This document shows, one piece after another, positions 30,327 to 37,716 of a DNA stretch of 64,000 nucleotides (positions within the stretch are counted from its first letter, which is position 1; each line of letters begins with the position of its first letter). The notes under the pieces are model-generated. The model searched no databases and was not told the origin of the DNA. It worked only from the letters and a program-made list of their open reading frames with translations. The DNA comes from Roseateles sp. GTDB taxonomy: Bacteria; Pseudomonadota; Gammaproteobacteria; Burkholderiales; Burkholderiaceae_C. Location: positions 1-64,000 of the forward strand of contig NZ_JAFAGT010000048.1 in assembly GCF_019237615.1 (NCBI RefSeq), in the 5' to 3' direction. The position numbers and the translations under genes are program-made.

Positions 30327-32702
30327 ATGGCCGACGAACTGCCCCCCCAACTCGGCCGCTTCCGGCTGCTGAAGCGCCTTGGGGAAGGCGCGCAGGCGAC
30401 GGTCTGGCTGGCGCATGACCCACTGCTGGACCGCGAGGTCGCCGTCAAGCTGCTCAAGCCCGCGGCCGAGCCCGGCAGCGTCGACGAATGGCTGCACGAG
30501 GCCCGTGCCGTCAGCCGGCTGACCCATCCCAACATCGTCCCCGTCTTCGAGGCTGACAGCCAGGCCGGGCATTCCTATCTCGTCTTCGAGTACGTGTCTG
30601 GCGGCACGCTGAGCCAGCGCCTGCGCGCCGGCCCGCGGCCAACGGCTGCCGAAGCCGTCACGTTGATGCTGGGCATCCTGGACGGCCTCACCGCCGCCCA
30701 TGCCGCCGGCCTGGTGCACCGCGACCTCAAGCCCAGCAACATCCTGCTCGATGCCAGCGGCCGGCCGCGCGTGATGGACTTCGGCATCGCGGCGCGGGTG
30801 TCCACCGACGCCAGCGCGCCCTCGCGCATCGTCGGCACGCCCGGCTACATCTCTCCCGAGGCTGCGCGTGGCGCGCCGCCGCATCCGCTGATGGACGTGT
30901 TCGCGGCCGCCGTCATGCTGGCCGAGATGCTGAGCGGTCAGCGCCTCAACCAGGACCCCGATCCCTGGCGCGCCGTCCAGCGCGTGCAGACCACCCAGCT
31001 CATGCTGCCTGCGGGCCTGGACGCCGGCGTGGACGACGCACTGCGCGCCATCGTGCAGCGCGGCCTGGCGCGGGAGGCGTCGGCGCGCTGGCCCAGCGCC
31101 GCGCTGCTGCGTGACGCGCTCGCCACCTGGCTGCGCCCCGTCGCCGATCCCGATGCGCAGCAGGACGCGCCTGTGCTGGACTTCCTGCTGCGCCGCATGC
31201 GCCACAAGAGCGACTTCCCGGCTCTGTCCGATGCCATCGGCCGCATCCAGCGCCTGACGCAGTCCGAGCACGAGAGCGTGGCCAACCTGTCCAACGAGAT
31301 CCTGAAGGACGTGGCGCTGACGCAGAAGTTGCTGCGCCTGGTCAACACGGCGCAGTACCGGCATGCGGGCAGCGGCGGCATAGGCACGGTGTCGCGCGCG
31401 GTCGCGCTGATCGGCTTTGCCGGCATCCGCAACCTGGCGCTGAGTCTGGTGCTGCTGGAGCGCATGGAGAACAAGGGCCATGCCAAGCGCCTGCGCGAGG
31501 ACTACCTGCGCTCGCTGATGGCGGCGTCGCTGGCGCGCGAGCTCTGCAGCAACCCGCGCGAGGCCGAGGAGGCCTTCCTCGGCGCCATGTTCCACCACCT
31601 CGGCCGCTCGCTGACCGAGTTCTACTTTCCCGAGGAGGCCGAGGCCGTGCGCCGCCTCGTCGGGCCCACGGAGGACGGCCAGCCCGCCACCAGCGAAGAG
31701 GCCGCATCGGCCCAGGTGCTGGGCATGAGCTACGAGGCCCTGGGCCTGGGCGTGGCCCGCCAGTGGGGCCTGCCCGCCAGCCTGCAGCGCGCCATGCATC
31801 GCCCCGCAGGCGAGGCGCCGCAGCGCCTGCTGGAAGACGCCACCGAGCGCCAGCGCTGGCTGGCGCGCGCGAGCAACGACATGGCGGACCTCATCCTCGA
31901 CACGCCGCCCGAGCAGGCCCATGCCAGGCTGCGTGCCCTGGCCCAGCGCCATGCGCGGGCCCTGGGCCTGAGTGCCGACGCATTCGAGCAGGCCGCCGAC
32001 ACCGCGCGCCAGCATCTCGCGCAGATGACCGAGGCACTGGACCTGCGCCTGCCACGCGACTCGCGCGCCCAGCGCCTGCTCGCGCCGCTGACGCCCTCGA
32101 TGCATGACTCGCTGACCGAGCATGAGCTTGTTCCCACGCTGGTGATGGAGCGCACACAGGACGCCGCCGCCTCGCCCGCGGAGCAGGCCACCCAGCTGCT
32201 GGCAGCCGGCGTGCAGGACATCACCGACGCCATGGTCGACAACTTCCAGCTCAACGCCGTGCTGCGCATGATCCTGGAGACCATCTACCGCGCGCTGGGC
32301 TTTCGCCGCGTCATCTTCTGCCTGCGCGACGCGCGTGGCCAGGCGCTGACGGGGCGGCTGGGCGTCGGCGCCGACGTGGAGCGCCTCGCGCCGTTGCTAC
32401 GGGTGGACCTGACGACCCAGCCGCCGGACCTCATCGCCGCCGTCTGCCTGAAGGGGGTGGACACGCTGATCCAGGATGCCCGCACATCCAACATCACCTC
32501 GCGGCTGCCTGGCTGGTTCCGCGGCGAGCTGCAGGCGCAGAGCTTCCTGCTGCTGCCCCTCTTCCTCAAGGGCTCGCCGCTGGGGCTGATCTACGCGGAC
32601 CATCCTCGGGCCGGCGCCGTGCAGCTGGGCGACAAGGAGTTGTCGCTGCTGCGCACGCTGCGCAACCAGGCTGTCATGGCCTTCCGCCAGGCCACGGGCT
32701 GA
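30327..32702 (+). CDS. Ser/Thr protein kinase-HDOD-GAF signalling protein
   Basis: 791-residue protein. The kinase domain (about 10-270) has all main motifs: LGEGAQATVW, the lysine in EVAVKLLKP, HRDLKPSNILLD, MDFGIAA and GTPGYISPEA. An HDOD domain (about 290-490) has ILKDVALTQKLLRLVN and AMFHHLGRSLTEFYFPEE. A GAF domain (about 630-785) ends the protein (DNFQLNAVLRMILETIYRALGFRRVIFCL, FLKGSPLGLIYADH). No membrane segment is evident, so it is cytosolic. It is 10 bases downstream of the pseudokinase-HDOD gene and likely its partner. Possible targets include FHA proteins such as the cyclase-FHA at 12768-13733 (inference). Confidence 0.92.
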   Translation: MADELPPQLGRFRLLKRLGEGAQATVWLAHDPLLDREVAVKLLKPAAEPGSVDEWLHEARAVSRLTHPNIVPVFEADSQAGHSYLVFEYVSGGTLSQRLRAGPRPTAAEAVTLMLGILDGLTAAHAAGLVHRDLKPSNILLDASGRPRVMDFGIAARVSTDASAPSRIVGTPGYISPEAARGAPPHPLMDVFAAAVMLAEMLSGQRLNQDPDPWRAVQRVQTTQLMLPAGLDAGVDDALRAIVQRGLAREASARWPSAALLRDALATWLRPVADPDAQQDAPVLDFLLRRMRHKSDFPALSDAIGRIQRLTQSEHESVANLSNEILKDVALTQKLLRLVNTAQYRHAGSGGIGTVSRAVALIGFAGIRNLALSLVLLERMENKGHAKRLREDYLRSLMAASLARELCSNPREAEEAFLGAMFHHLGRSLTEFYFPEEAEAVRRLVGPTEDGQPATSEEAASAQVLGMSYEALGLGVARQWGLPASLQRAMHRPAGEAPQRLLEDATERQRWLARASNDMADLILDTPPEQAHARLRALAQRHARALGLSADAFEQAADTARQHLAQMTEALDLRLPRDSRAQRLLAPLTPSMHDSLTEHELVPTLVMERTQDAAASPAEQATQLLAAGVQDITDAMVDNFQLNAVLRMILETIYRALGFRRVIFCLRDARGQALTGRLGVGADVERLAPLLRVDLTTQPPDLIAAVCLKGVDTLIQDARTSNITSRLPGWFRGELQAQSFLLLPLFLKGSPLGLIYADHPRAGAVQLGDKELSLLRTLRNQAVMAFRQATG

Positions 32703-32796
32703 GGCGGGCATGACACCCTGCGGGCTGTAGGGCATTTCCCACAGTCGGTGCCGCCGCACGCTGACGGGTGGGGCGCTGCCCGTCGCGAATACTGGA

Positions 32797-32811
32797 CTTG
32801 CATCCTGCAAG
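32797..32811. repeat. Perfect 15-bp palindrome ahead of the DUF4398 lipoprotein gene
   Basis: CTTGCA-TCC-TGCAAG lies 61 bases upstream of the lipoprotein ATG, just after a -10-like GAATACT at about 32787. It is in the 170-base gap after the kinase gene and is a candidate operator for the DUF4398/OmpA pair. No regulator is suggested by the sequence. Confidence 0.4.
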
Positions 32812-32872
32812 AACCCAGACCCGACGGGCCGCCGATACGCGAACGCCGGGGCTGCAAACCACGGGAGTTCGT

Positions 32873-33241
32873 ATGAATCCCCATTCGATGAACGGCCGGG
32901 CGGGGGTGATGGCGGTATTGGCCGCCGCCGCGCTGGCCGCATGCTCGACGACGGGCGATGCGCCCAAGGCACAGCTGGCCGTGGCCAACGCCGCGGTTGA
33001 CCAGGCCACCGGCAACGCCGCCGAGGCGCCGGCCGAACTGTCCGGAGCTCGTGACAAGCTGGCCCGCGCCAACGCCGCGATGGCCCGCAAGGACTATGTG
33101 GCCGCCCGCCAACTGGCTGACGAGGCCGCCGCCGATGCGGCCCTGGCCCAGGCCAGCGCCCGCTCGGCCCGCTCCAGCCGCGCGCTGGCCGAGGTGCGCG
33201 AAAGCATCCAGCAGCTGCAGGCGCAGCTGAACCCCTCCTGA
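32873..33241 (+). CDS. DUF4398-type lipoprotein
   Basis: 122-residue exported protein with a lipobox (AALAACSTT, lipidated Cys near residue 24). The mature part is Ala-rich and predicted all-helical, with the DUF4398 pattern (ARDKLARANAAMARKDYVAARQLADEAAADAALAQA). The ATG at 32873 follows a GGGAG ribosome site; longer in-frame starts lack a signal peptide. The next gene, 22 bases downstream, has the same helical module fused to OmpA, so the two probably form an envelope pair linking outer membrane and peptidoglycan. Confidence 0.85.
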   Translation: MNPHSMNGRAGVMAVLAAAALAACSTTGDAPKAQLAVANAAVDQATGNAAEAPAELSGARDKLARANAAMARKDYVAARQLADEAAADAALAQASARSARSSRALAEVRESIQQLQAQLNPS

Positions 33242-33263
33242 CCCCCTCGAAAGGACTGCCATC

Positions 33264-34163
33264 ATGCAATCCGCCCGCTTCGCTTCCGCCCTGACCGCCG
33301 CCGCGGCCGCGGCCTTGCTGGCCGGCTGCGCCGGCGCGCCCACCGTCACCCCAGCGCTGCAGCAGGCGCGCGCCAATGTCGGCGCCGCCGAGGCCGACCC
33401 GGCCGTGCTGAAGTACGCCTCGCTGGACGTCAAGAAGGCGGCCGACTCGCTGCGTCGCGCCGAGGAGCTCAGCGCCAGGCGCGAGTCCCTGGCCGACATC
33501 GACTCTGCCGCCTACGTCGCTTCCACCCAGGCCCGCACCGCGATGGCCATAGGCCGGGCGGCGACCGACGAAGAGGCCATCAAGGCCGCCGAGGCCGACC
33601 GCGAACGCGCCCGAGCCGATGCAAACGCCAGGCGTGCCAATGTCGCCCAGGCCCAGGCCGCCAATGCCAGCGCGGACGCCAATGCCGCGCGCCAACAGGC
33701 CGCCGCCGCCAACGCGGACGCCGCCCAGGCCCAGGCCCAGGCCGCTGCGCTGCAGCGGGAGCTGGCCGAGTTGCAGGCCCGGCAGACCGACCGCGGCATG
33801 CTTGTCACGCTGGGCGACGTGCTGTTCGAGTTCGGTCGTGCAGACATCAAGCCCGCGGCGCAGGGCGCCATCGGCAAGCTGGCCGGCTACCTGAACCAGC
33901 ATCCCGATCGCCGCGTGCTGATCGAGGGCTTCACCGACAGCATCGGCAGCGACGCGGTCAACATGGCACTCTCGCAGCGCCGCTCCCAGGCCGTGGCCGA
34001 TGCGTTGCGCGCCCGCGGTGTCGACCCGACCCGCATCGCGACGCGCGGCTACGGCGAGGCTTATCCGGTGGCCGGCAATTCGAGTTCGTCCGACCGCGCG
34101 ATGAACCGTCGCGTCGAGGTCTATATCTCGAACGACGACCAGCCTGTGCGCGCGCGCGGCTGA
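33264..34163 (+). CDS. DUF4398-OmpA-family outer-membrane/peptidoglycan-binding lipoprotein
   Basis: 299-residue protein. The signal peptide ends in a lipobox (LLAGCAG, Cys near residue 22). Residues about 30-180 are an Ala/Gln-rich coiled-coil region of DUF4398 type. Residues about 190-299 are an OmpA C-terminal domain (VLFEFGRADIKPAAQGAIGKLA, IEGFTDSIGSDAVNMALSQRRSQAVADAL) that binds meso-diaminopimelate in peptidoglycan. It pairs with the preceding DUF4398 lipoprotein. Confidence 0.92.
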   Translation: MQSARFASALTAAAAAALLAGCAGAPTVTPALQQARANVGAAEADPAVLKYASLDVKKAADSLRRAEELSARRESLADIDSAAYVASTQARTAMAIGRAATDEEAIKAAEADRERARADANARRANVAQAQAANASADANAARQQAAAANADAAQAQAQAAALQRELAELQARQTDRGMLVTLGDVLFEFGRADIKPAAQGAIGKLAGYLNQHPDRRVLIEGFTDSIGSDAVNMALSQRRSQAVADALRARGVDPTRIATRGYGEAYPVAGNSSSSDRAMNRRVEVYISNDDQPVRARG

Positions 34164-34201
34164 CGGCCGCATCCTGTCATCACTCATCAAAGGAGATCGA
34201 G

Positions 34202-34639
34202 ATGACCCATCTGCATCACACCCCCCGAAGTCGCGGCGCCGCCATCTGGCTCGCCGCCGCGCTGATGGCCATGGGCGGACTGGCCCAGGCCGCCAGCCCC
34301 AAGGCCGGCCATGCCGACCAGTTGCGCATGCGCTACGAGCACGAGAAGGCGGACTGCATGAGCGGGCACACCGGCGAGCCGCGCAACGTCTGCCTGCGCG
34401 AAGCTGCCGCGGCCTATGCCCAGGCCCGTCATGGCCGGCTGGCCCCGCCGAGCGATGGCGGACCCGCGCAATGGGCCCGCAATGCGCTCCTGCGCTGCCA
34501 GTCCCAGCATGGCGAGGATCGCGAGCTTTGCGAACGGCGGGTGCGGGAGGGGCAAGTCAGCGGCAGCGTCGAAGGCGGTGGCCAGATGACGACACTGACC
34601 GTGCGCTCCACTGACATCCCGAAGTCACCGGGCGGCTGA
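34202..34639 (+). CDS. Small exported hypothetical protein
   Basis: 145 residues with a clear signal peptide (AAIWLAAALMAMGGLAQAA, cleavage near residue 31). The mature part is hydrophilic with four Cys in two CX(n)C-type pairs (DCMSGHTGEPRNVC and RCQSQHGEDRELC), suggesting two disulfide hairpins in the periplasm. I do not recognise the family. A GGAGAT ribosome site precedes the ATG. It follows the OmpA-like gene by 38 bases and may share its transcript. It converges with the SRP RNA gene. Confidence 0.78.
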   Translation: MTHLHHTPRSRGAAIWLAAALMAMGGLAQAASPKAGHADQLRMRYEHEKADCMSGHTGEPRNVCLREAAAAYAQARHGRLAPPSDGGPAQWARNALLRCQSQHGEDRELCERRVREGQVSGSVEGGGQMTTLTVRSTDIPKSPGG

Positions 34640-34665
34640 GGCTTGAAGAGGAGGGGGAGGGTGAC

Positions 34666-34754
34666 GAGCCTTACCCCCGGCACTGGTTGCAACGCTTAGG
34701 GCTGCTTGGTTCCCCACCTGACCCGGTTGGGCGCGCTTCCATGCGGGGAGGCCC
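34666..34754 (-). ncRNA. ffs: Signal recognition particle RNA (4.5S RNA)
   Basis: The minus strand carries the universal SRP RNA core: GGGTCAGGTGGGGAACCAAG directly followed by CAGCCCTAAGCG. This is the Ffh-binding internal loop capped by a GGAA tetraloop. Relative to E. coli (GTCCGGAAGGAAGCAGCC) the closing pairs are changed but still pair. The outer arms GGGCCT.CCCC and GGGG..AAGGCTC pair to close the roughly 89-nt hairpin. Ends are estimated from the pairing and may be a few bases longer. With Ffh this RNA targets ribosomes making membrane proteins. A dnaX-recR cluster lies 3 kb away. Confidence 0.85.
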
Positions 34755-34764
34755 GTCGAGCGAG

Positions 34765-34770
34765 ATTCTA
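34765..34770 (-). promoter_or_regulatory. -10 box of the SRP RNA promoter, inside the SirB-like stop
   Basis: Minus strand TAGAAT lies about 10 bases upstream of the predicted RNA 5' end. Its first three bases are the TAG stop codon of the SirB-like gene. A consensus -35 at 17 bases is weak (TCAACC); TTGTCA lies further away at a 24-base gap. Confidence 0.45.
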
Positions 34771-35154
34771 ACCGGGTAGGAACTGTCGGTTGATTGACAA
34801 GTCCATCGCCAGGGCCAGCAGCGCGAGTGCGGTGAGGTAGCCCAGCAGGTGCAGGCGTGCCTGGCTCATCGCCCAGTGGCCGCAAACCATGTAGCCCAGC
34901 AGCGCGACGAGCTTGGCGCCCAGCCACCAGTTGCGCACCGGGTGGTAGCCGATGGCGCCCCACAGGCTCAGCCCCGTGACGACGAGGCAGGCGTTGACGC
35001 CGAACACCAGCACCAGCAGGCGCGCATCCTTGGATACAGCCTGCAGTTGCAGCGTGCCGAACTGGAACAGCAGGCCGCGGACGAAGAACAGGCCCACGCT
35101 GCACCAGGCCAGCAGCACATGCCACTGGACCATCTGCGTGTAGAACCAGGTCAT
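34768..35154 (-). CDS. SirB-family integral membrane protein
   Basis: 128-residue protein with four predicted membrane helices (MVQWHVLLAWCSVGLFFVRGLLF; LLVLVFGVNACLVVTGLSLW; WWLGAKLVALLGYMVCGHWA; LGYLTALALLALAMDL), the arrangement of the SirB family of unknown biochemical function. The ATG at 35154 (MTWFYTQM) was chosen over an upstream ATG that would add a non-hydrophobic tail. Its stop codon forms part of the downstream SRP RNA promoter. Confidence 0.8.
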   Translation of the reverse strand: MTWFYTQMVQWHVLLAWCSVGLFFVRGLLFQFGTLQLQAVSKDARLLVLVFGVNACLVVTGLSLWGAIGYHPVRNWWLGAKLVALLGYMVCGHWAMSQARLHLLGYLTALALLALAMDLSINRQFLPG

Positions 35155-35328
35155 GGGGTCCCTCGTCCAGGGAGTGCCTTGGCCGGCCGTGCAGGCCGTG
35201 CTTCGGCAGTGCTGCAGCTCTTCACCGGGCACGACCCACCCACTGGGTGCCTCATGTCCGCGCCACTGCGGGCCGGCTTGGGAGCGGCCCGGCGTTCGGC
35301 CCGCGGGGCTTCACGCCAGGTAGTCATC

Positions 35329-36441
35329 TCAGCGCAGCGCGAGGTCGTCTTCGCTGAAGCGGATGTCCAGCGGCTCGATCAGCAGCTGCTTCTCGCCGGC
35401 CTCGACCGTGCCGGCCACCCAGGCTCCGATGCCGCAGTCGCGCGCGACCTGCGCGGTGCGCTCGGCGTCCTCGGCCTTCACGAAGATCGCGAAGCCGGCG
35501 CCCATGTTCAGCGTGGAGTACGCCTCGCGGTCGTCCTGGCCGGCCTGCTGCTGGATGAACTCCAGCACGGCGGTCTTGGGCGGCACGGTGTGGATGCGGT
35601 AGGTCAGACTGCTGGGGTGGCGCAGCAGCTTGCGCCAGCCATGGCCCGTGATGTTGGCGCAGTAGTGCGGCGCGATGCCGGCCTTCCACAGCGCCTCGGT
35701 CACCGGTGAGTACAGCGCGGTGGGCGCCAGCAGCGCCTCGCCGTAGGTCAGGCCCGGCTCGATCTCGGTCAGGTAGCCCTGGGGCAGGCGCTCGGCGAGC
35801 TTGCGCGCCAGGCTCAGGCCATTGGCGTGGATGCCGCTGGAGGCCAGCAGGACGATGGCGTCGCCGGCGCCCAGCTTGTCGCCCACCGACAGGCGCTCCT
35901 TGGGGTTGATGAGGCCGGTGCAGGAGGCGGCCAGGTCGATGCGGCCGTCCTCCACGATACCGGCCAGCGCCGGCGTCTCGCCGCCGCCCCAGGCGACCTG
36001 GCAGGTGTCGCAGGCGGCCTTCCAGCCGGCCACCAGCGCCTGCGCGCGCTGCGCGTCGCCGAACCAGTCGCTGCCGCCGGCGGCCCAGTAAGCCTGCACG
36101 ACCAGCGGCGTGGCGCCGACGGTGATCAGGTCGTTGACGGCCATCGCGATGGTGTCCTGCGCGATGCCGGCAAAGAAGCTCCTGCCCGTCAGCCTGGCCA
36201 TCTCGTCGGCCACCAGGGTCTTGGTGCCCAGGCATTCGACGATGGACGCCAGGTAGAACGGCCCCACGTCCACGACATAGGCGGATTCGCCGCGCGACGC
36301 CTTGACCTCGCTGAAGCCGTGGCCGGCAAGGTGGGTCGCGGTGGCGGCGGCGGCGCGCTGGGCCGTGATCTTCAACGGGTCGATCAGGTCGTAGTTGACG
36401 CCGGCTTGGTCGTAGGTGAGGGGGGCAGCGGGGGAGGTCAT
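35329..36441 (-). CDS. Divergent PurM-like (AIR synthase superfamily) protein
   Basis: 370-residue protein of the PurM/PurL/SelD/HypE ATP-binding superfamily. Conserved landmarks are TYDQAGVNYDLID near the N-terminus, GTKTLVADEM, AQDTIAMAVNDLITVGATPLVVQAYW, GGGETPALAG, ASSGIHANGLSLARKL, APTALYSPVTEAL and GHGWRKLLR. Several positions that are highly conserved in true PurM differ: DGVGTK reads ECLGTK, and GGETAEMPG reads GGGETPALAG. It may be a paralogue with another phosphoryl-transfer substrate rather than the purine enzyme itself. It diverges from the gene at 36506 with a 64-base promoter gap. Confidence 0.72.
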   Translation of the reverse strand: MTSPAAPLTYDQAGVNYDLIDPLKITAQRAAAATATHLAGHGFSEVKASRGESAYVVDVGPFYLASIVECLGTKTLVADEMARLTGRSFFAGIAQDTIAMAVNDLITVGATPLVVQAYWAAGGSDWFGDAQRAQALVAGWKAACDTCQVAWGGGETPALAGIVEDGRIDLAASCTGLINPKERLSVGDKLGAGDAIVLLASSGIHANGLSLARKLAERLPQGYLTEIEPGLTYGEALLAPTALYSPVTEALWKAGIAPHYCANITGHGWRKLLRHPSSLTYRIHTVPPKTAVLEFIQQQAGQDDREAYSTLNMGAGFAIFVKAEDAERTAQVARDCGIGAWVAGTVEAGEKQLLIEPLDIRFSEDDLALR

Positions 36442-36505
36442 CCCGCAATTATCGGTGGGCCTTTCACTCGATACCATCCGCCGCCTGTCCGAGGGGGAGA
36501 ACGAC

Positions 36506-37675
36506 ATGCCCAGCCTGGTCATCGCCAACGGGGAACTCTGGCTGCATGCCGACGGCACTGCGCCGCAGCAGATCACGTCGCCGTTCGCGCGCGAGGTCAT
36601 GGAGCGCGACGAGCGCAGCCGGCGCAGTTCGGCGTGGAAGCATGCGCCGCGCGAGCAGCAGACGGGTGTCATCCCCACGCATTCGCTGTGGGGCAGCCAG
36701 GCCGGCGGCATCACGGCGCCGCCGCGCTTCCTGCACGCCTGCTTCGGACCGGACACGCAGACCGTCTACTACGTGCAGCGCGTCGGCGAGGCCGTCGGGC
36801 TGTTTCGCCTGCATGTTCAGGAGCAGCGCGAGGTCCGCCTCTTCCACAAGTCCAAGATCGACATCCGCGGCTTGGCCTACCACGCGGCGCAGAGGCATCT
36901 GATCCTGGGCGTCGGCCACGAGGACGGCACGGCCCAGATCGAGGTCTACGACGAGGAGGGCACGCTCAAGGGCGCGGTCACCGGCGGCGACAGCATCGAT
37001 GCGGCGCCCTCCGTCGTGCCGGGTGCGGGCTCCGCGCTGTTGTTCCAGAGCAGCGGCGTTGCCCGTCACGCGGAACGCGGCTTCGTCAGGGCCGTTGGCC
37101 ATTCGACGCTGTGCCGGCTGGACTACCGCAGCGGCAGCCTGGAGGTGCTGGCCGACGACGCCCGCTACGACTTCCTGGCGCCGCGCATCGACGGAGCAGG
37201 TGCGATCCACGCCATCCGCCGCCCCATCGAGAAGCCTGCCGGCGAGCGCGCCGGCAGCGCGCTGACGGACACGCTGCTGTTCCCGGTGCGGCTGCTGAAG
37301 GCGGTGTTCGGCTTCCTGAACGTGTTCTCCATGATCTACGGCAAGGAGCCGCTGCGCTCCGCCGGTGGGCCGCGCACGCCCGAGCTGGACCAGGATGTGG
37401 GCAAGATCTGGCTGCAGGGCCGCCTCATCGACCTGCAGCGCGTGCGTGACGACCCTCAATACGCCGGCAAGCTGGTGCCGGCCTCCTGGGAGTTGGTGCG
37501 CCGCCGTAGCGGCGGCGACTGGGAGGTGCTGGCCCGCCATGTGCTGAGCTTCGACCTGGCACCCGATGGCGCGGTTGTCTACAGCAACGGCATCGAGGTG
37601 CTGATGCAGCGCGGCGACGCCGCACCGACCCGCCTGGCCCAGCACGAAATCATCGAGTCCGTCGCCGTCGGCTGA
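36506..37675 (+). CDS. Uncharacterised cytosolic protein, probable beta-propeller fold
   Basis: 389 residues, no signal peptide or membrane segment except a hydrophobic patch (LLKAVFGFLNVFSMIYG near 260-280). Repeating short beta-strand patterns (ANGELWLHADG, TQTVYYVQRVGEAVGLFRL, HLILGVGHEDGTAQIEVYDEEG, STLCRLDYRSGSLEVLADDARYDF, DGAVVYSNGIEVLM) suggest a WD40/TolB-like propeller. I do not recognise a specific family. The ATG at 36506 has a strong GAGGGGGAG site. It shares a divergent promoter gap with the PurM-like gene, and dnaX starts 41 bases downstream. Confidence 0.75.
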   Translation: MPSLVIANGELWLHADGTAPQQITSPFAREVMERDERSRRSSAWKHAPREQQTGVIPTHSLWGSQAGGITAPPRFLHACFGPDTQTVYYVQRVGEAVGLFRLHVQEQREVRLFHKSKIDIRGLAYHAAQRHLILGVGHEDGTAQIEVYDEEGTLKGAVTGGDSIDAAPSVVPGAGSALLFQSSGVARHAERGFVRAVGHSTLCRLDYRSGSLEVLADDARYDFLAPRIDGAGAIHAIRRPIEKPAGERAGSALTDTLLFPVRLLKAVFGFLNVFSMIYGKEPLRSAGGPRTPELDQDVGKIWLQGRLIDLQRVRDDPQYAGKLVPASWELVRRRSGGDWEVLARHVLSFDLAPDGAVVYSNGIEVLMQRGDAAPTRLAQHEIIESVAVG

Positions 37676-37716
37676 GCTTCCCGGCGTCACGCGCAGACCC
37701 TCCCTAAAATCCCCCC

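Noticed and set aside
30163-30423. Short antisense open frame spanning the junction of the two HDOD genes
   Set aside because: No ribosome site and no conserved pattern; it overlaps both authentic starts and ends.
25610-30535. Very long antisense open frame opposite hrpA and the HDOD proteins
   Set aside because: It is a by-product of high GC at third codon positions; composition is Leu/Gln/His/Arg-rich with no domain, whereas the plus-strand frames carry complete helicase and kinase motifs.
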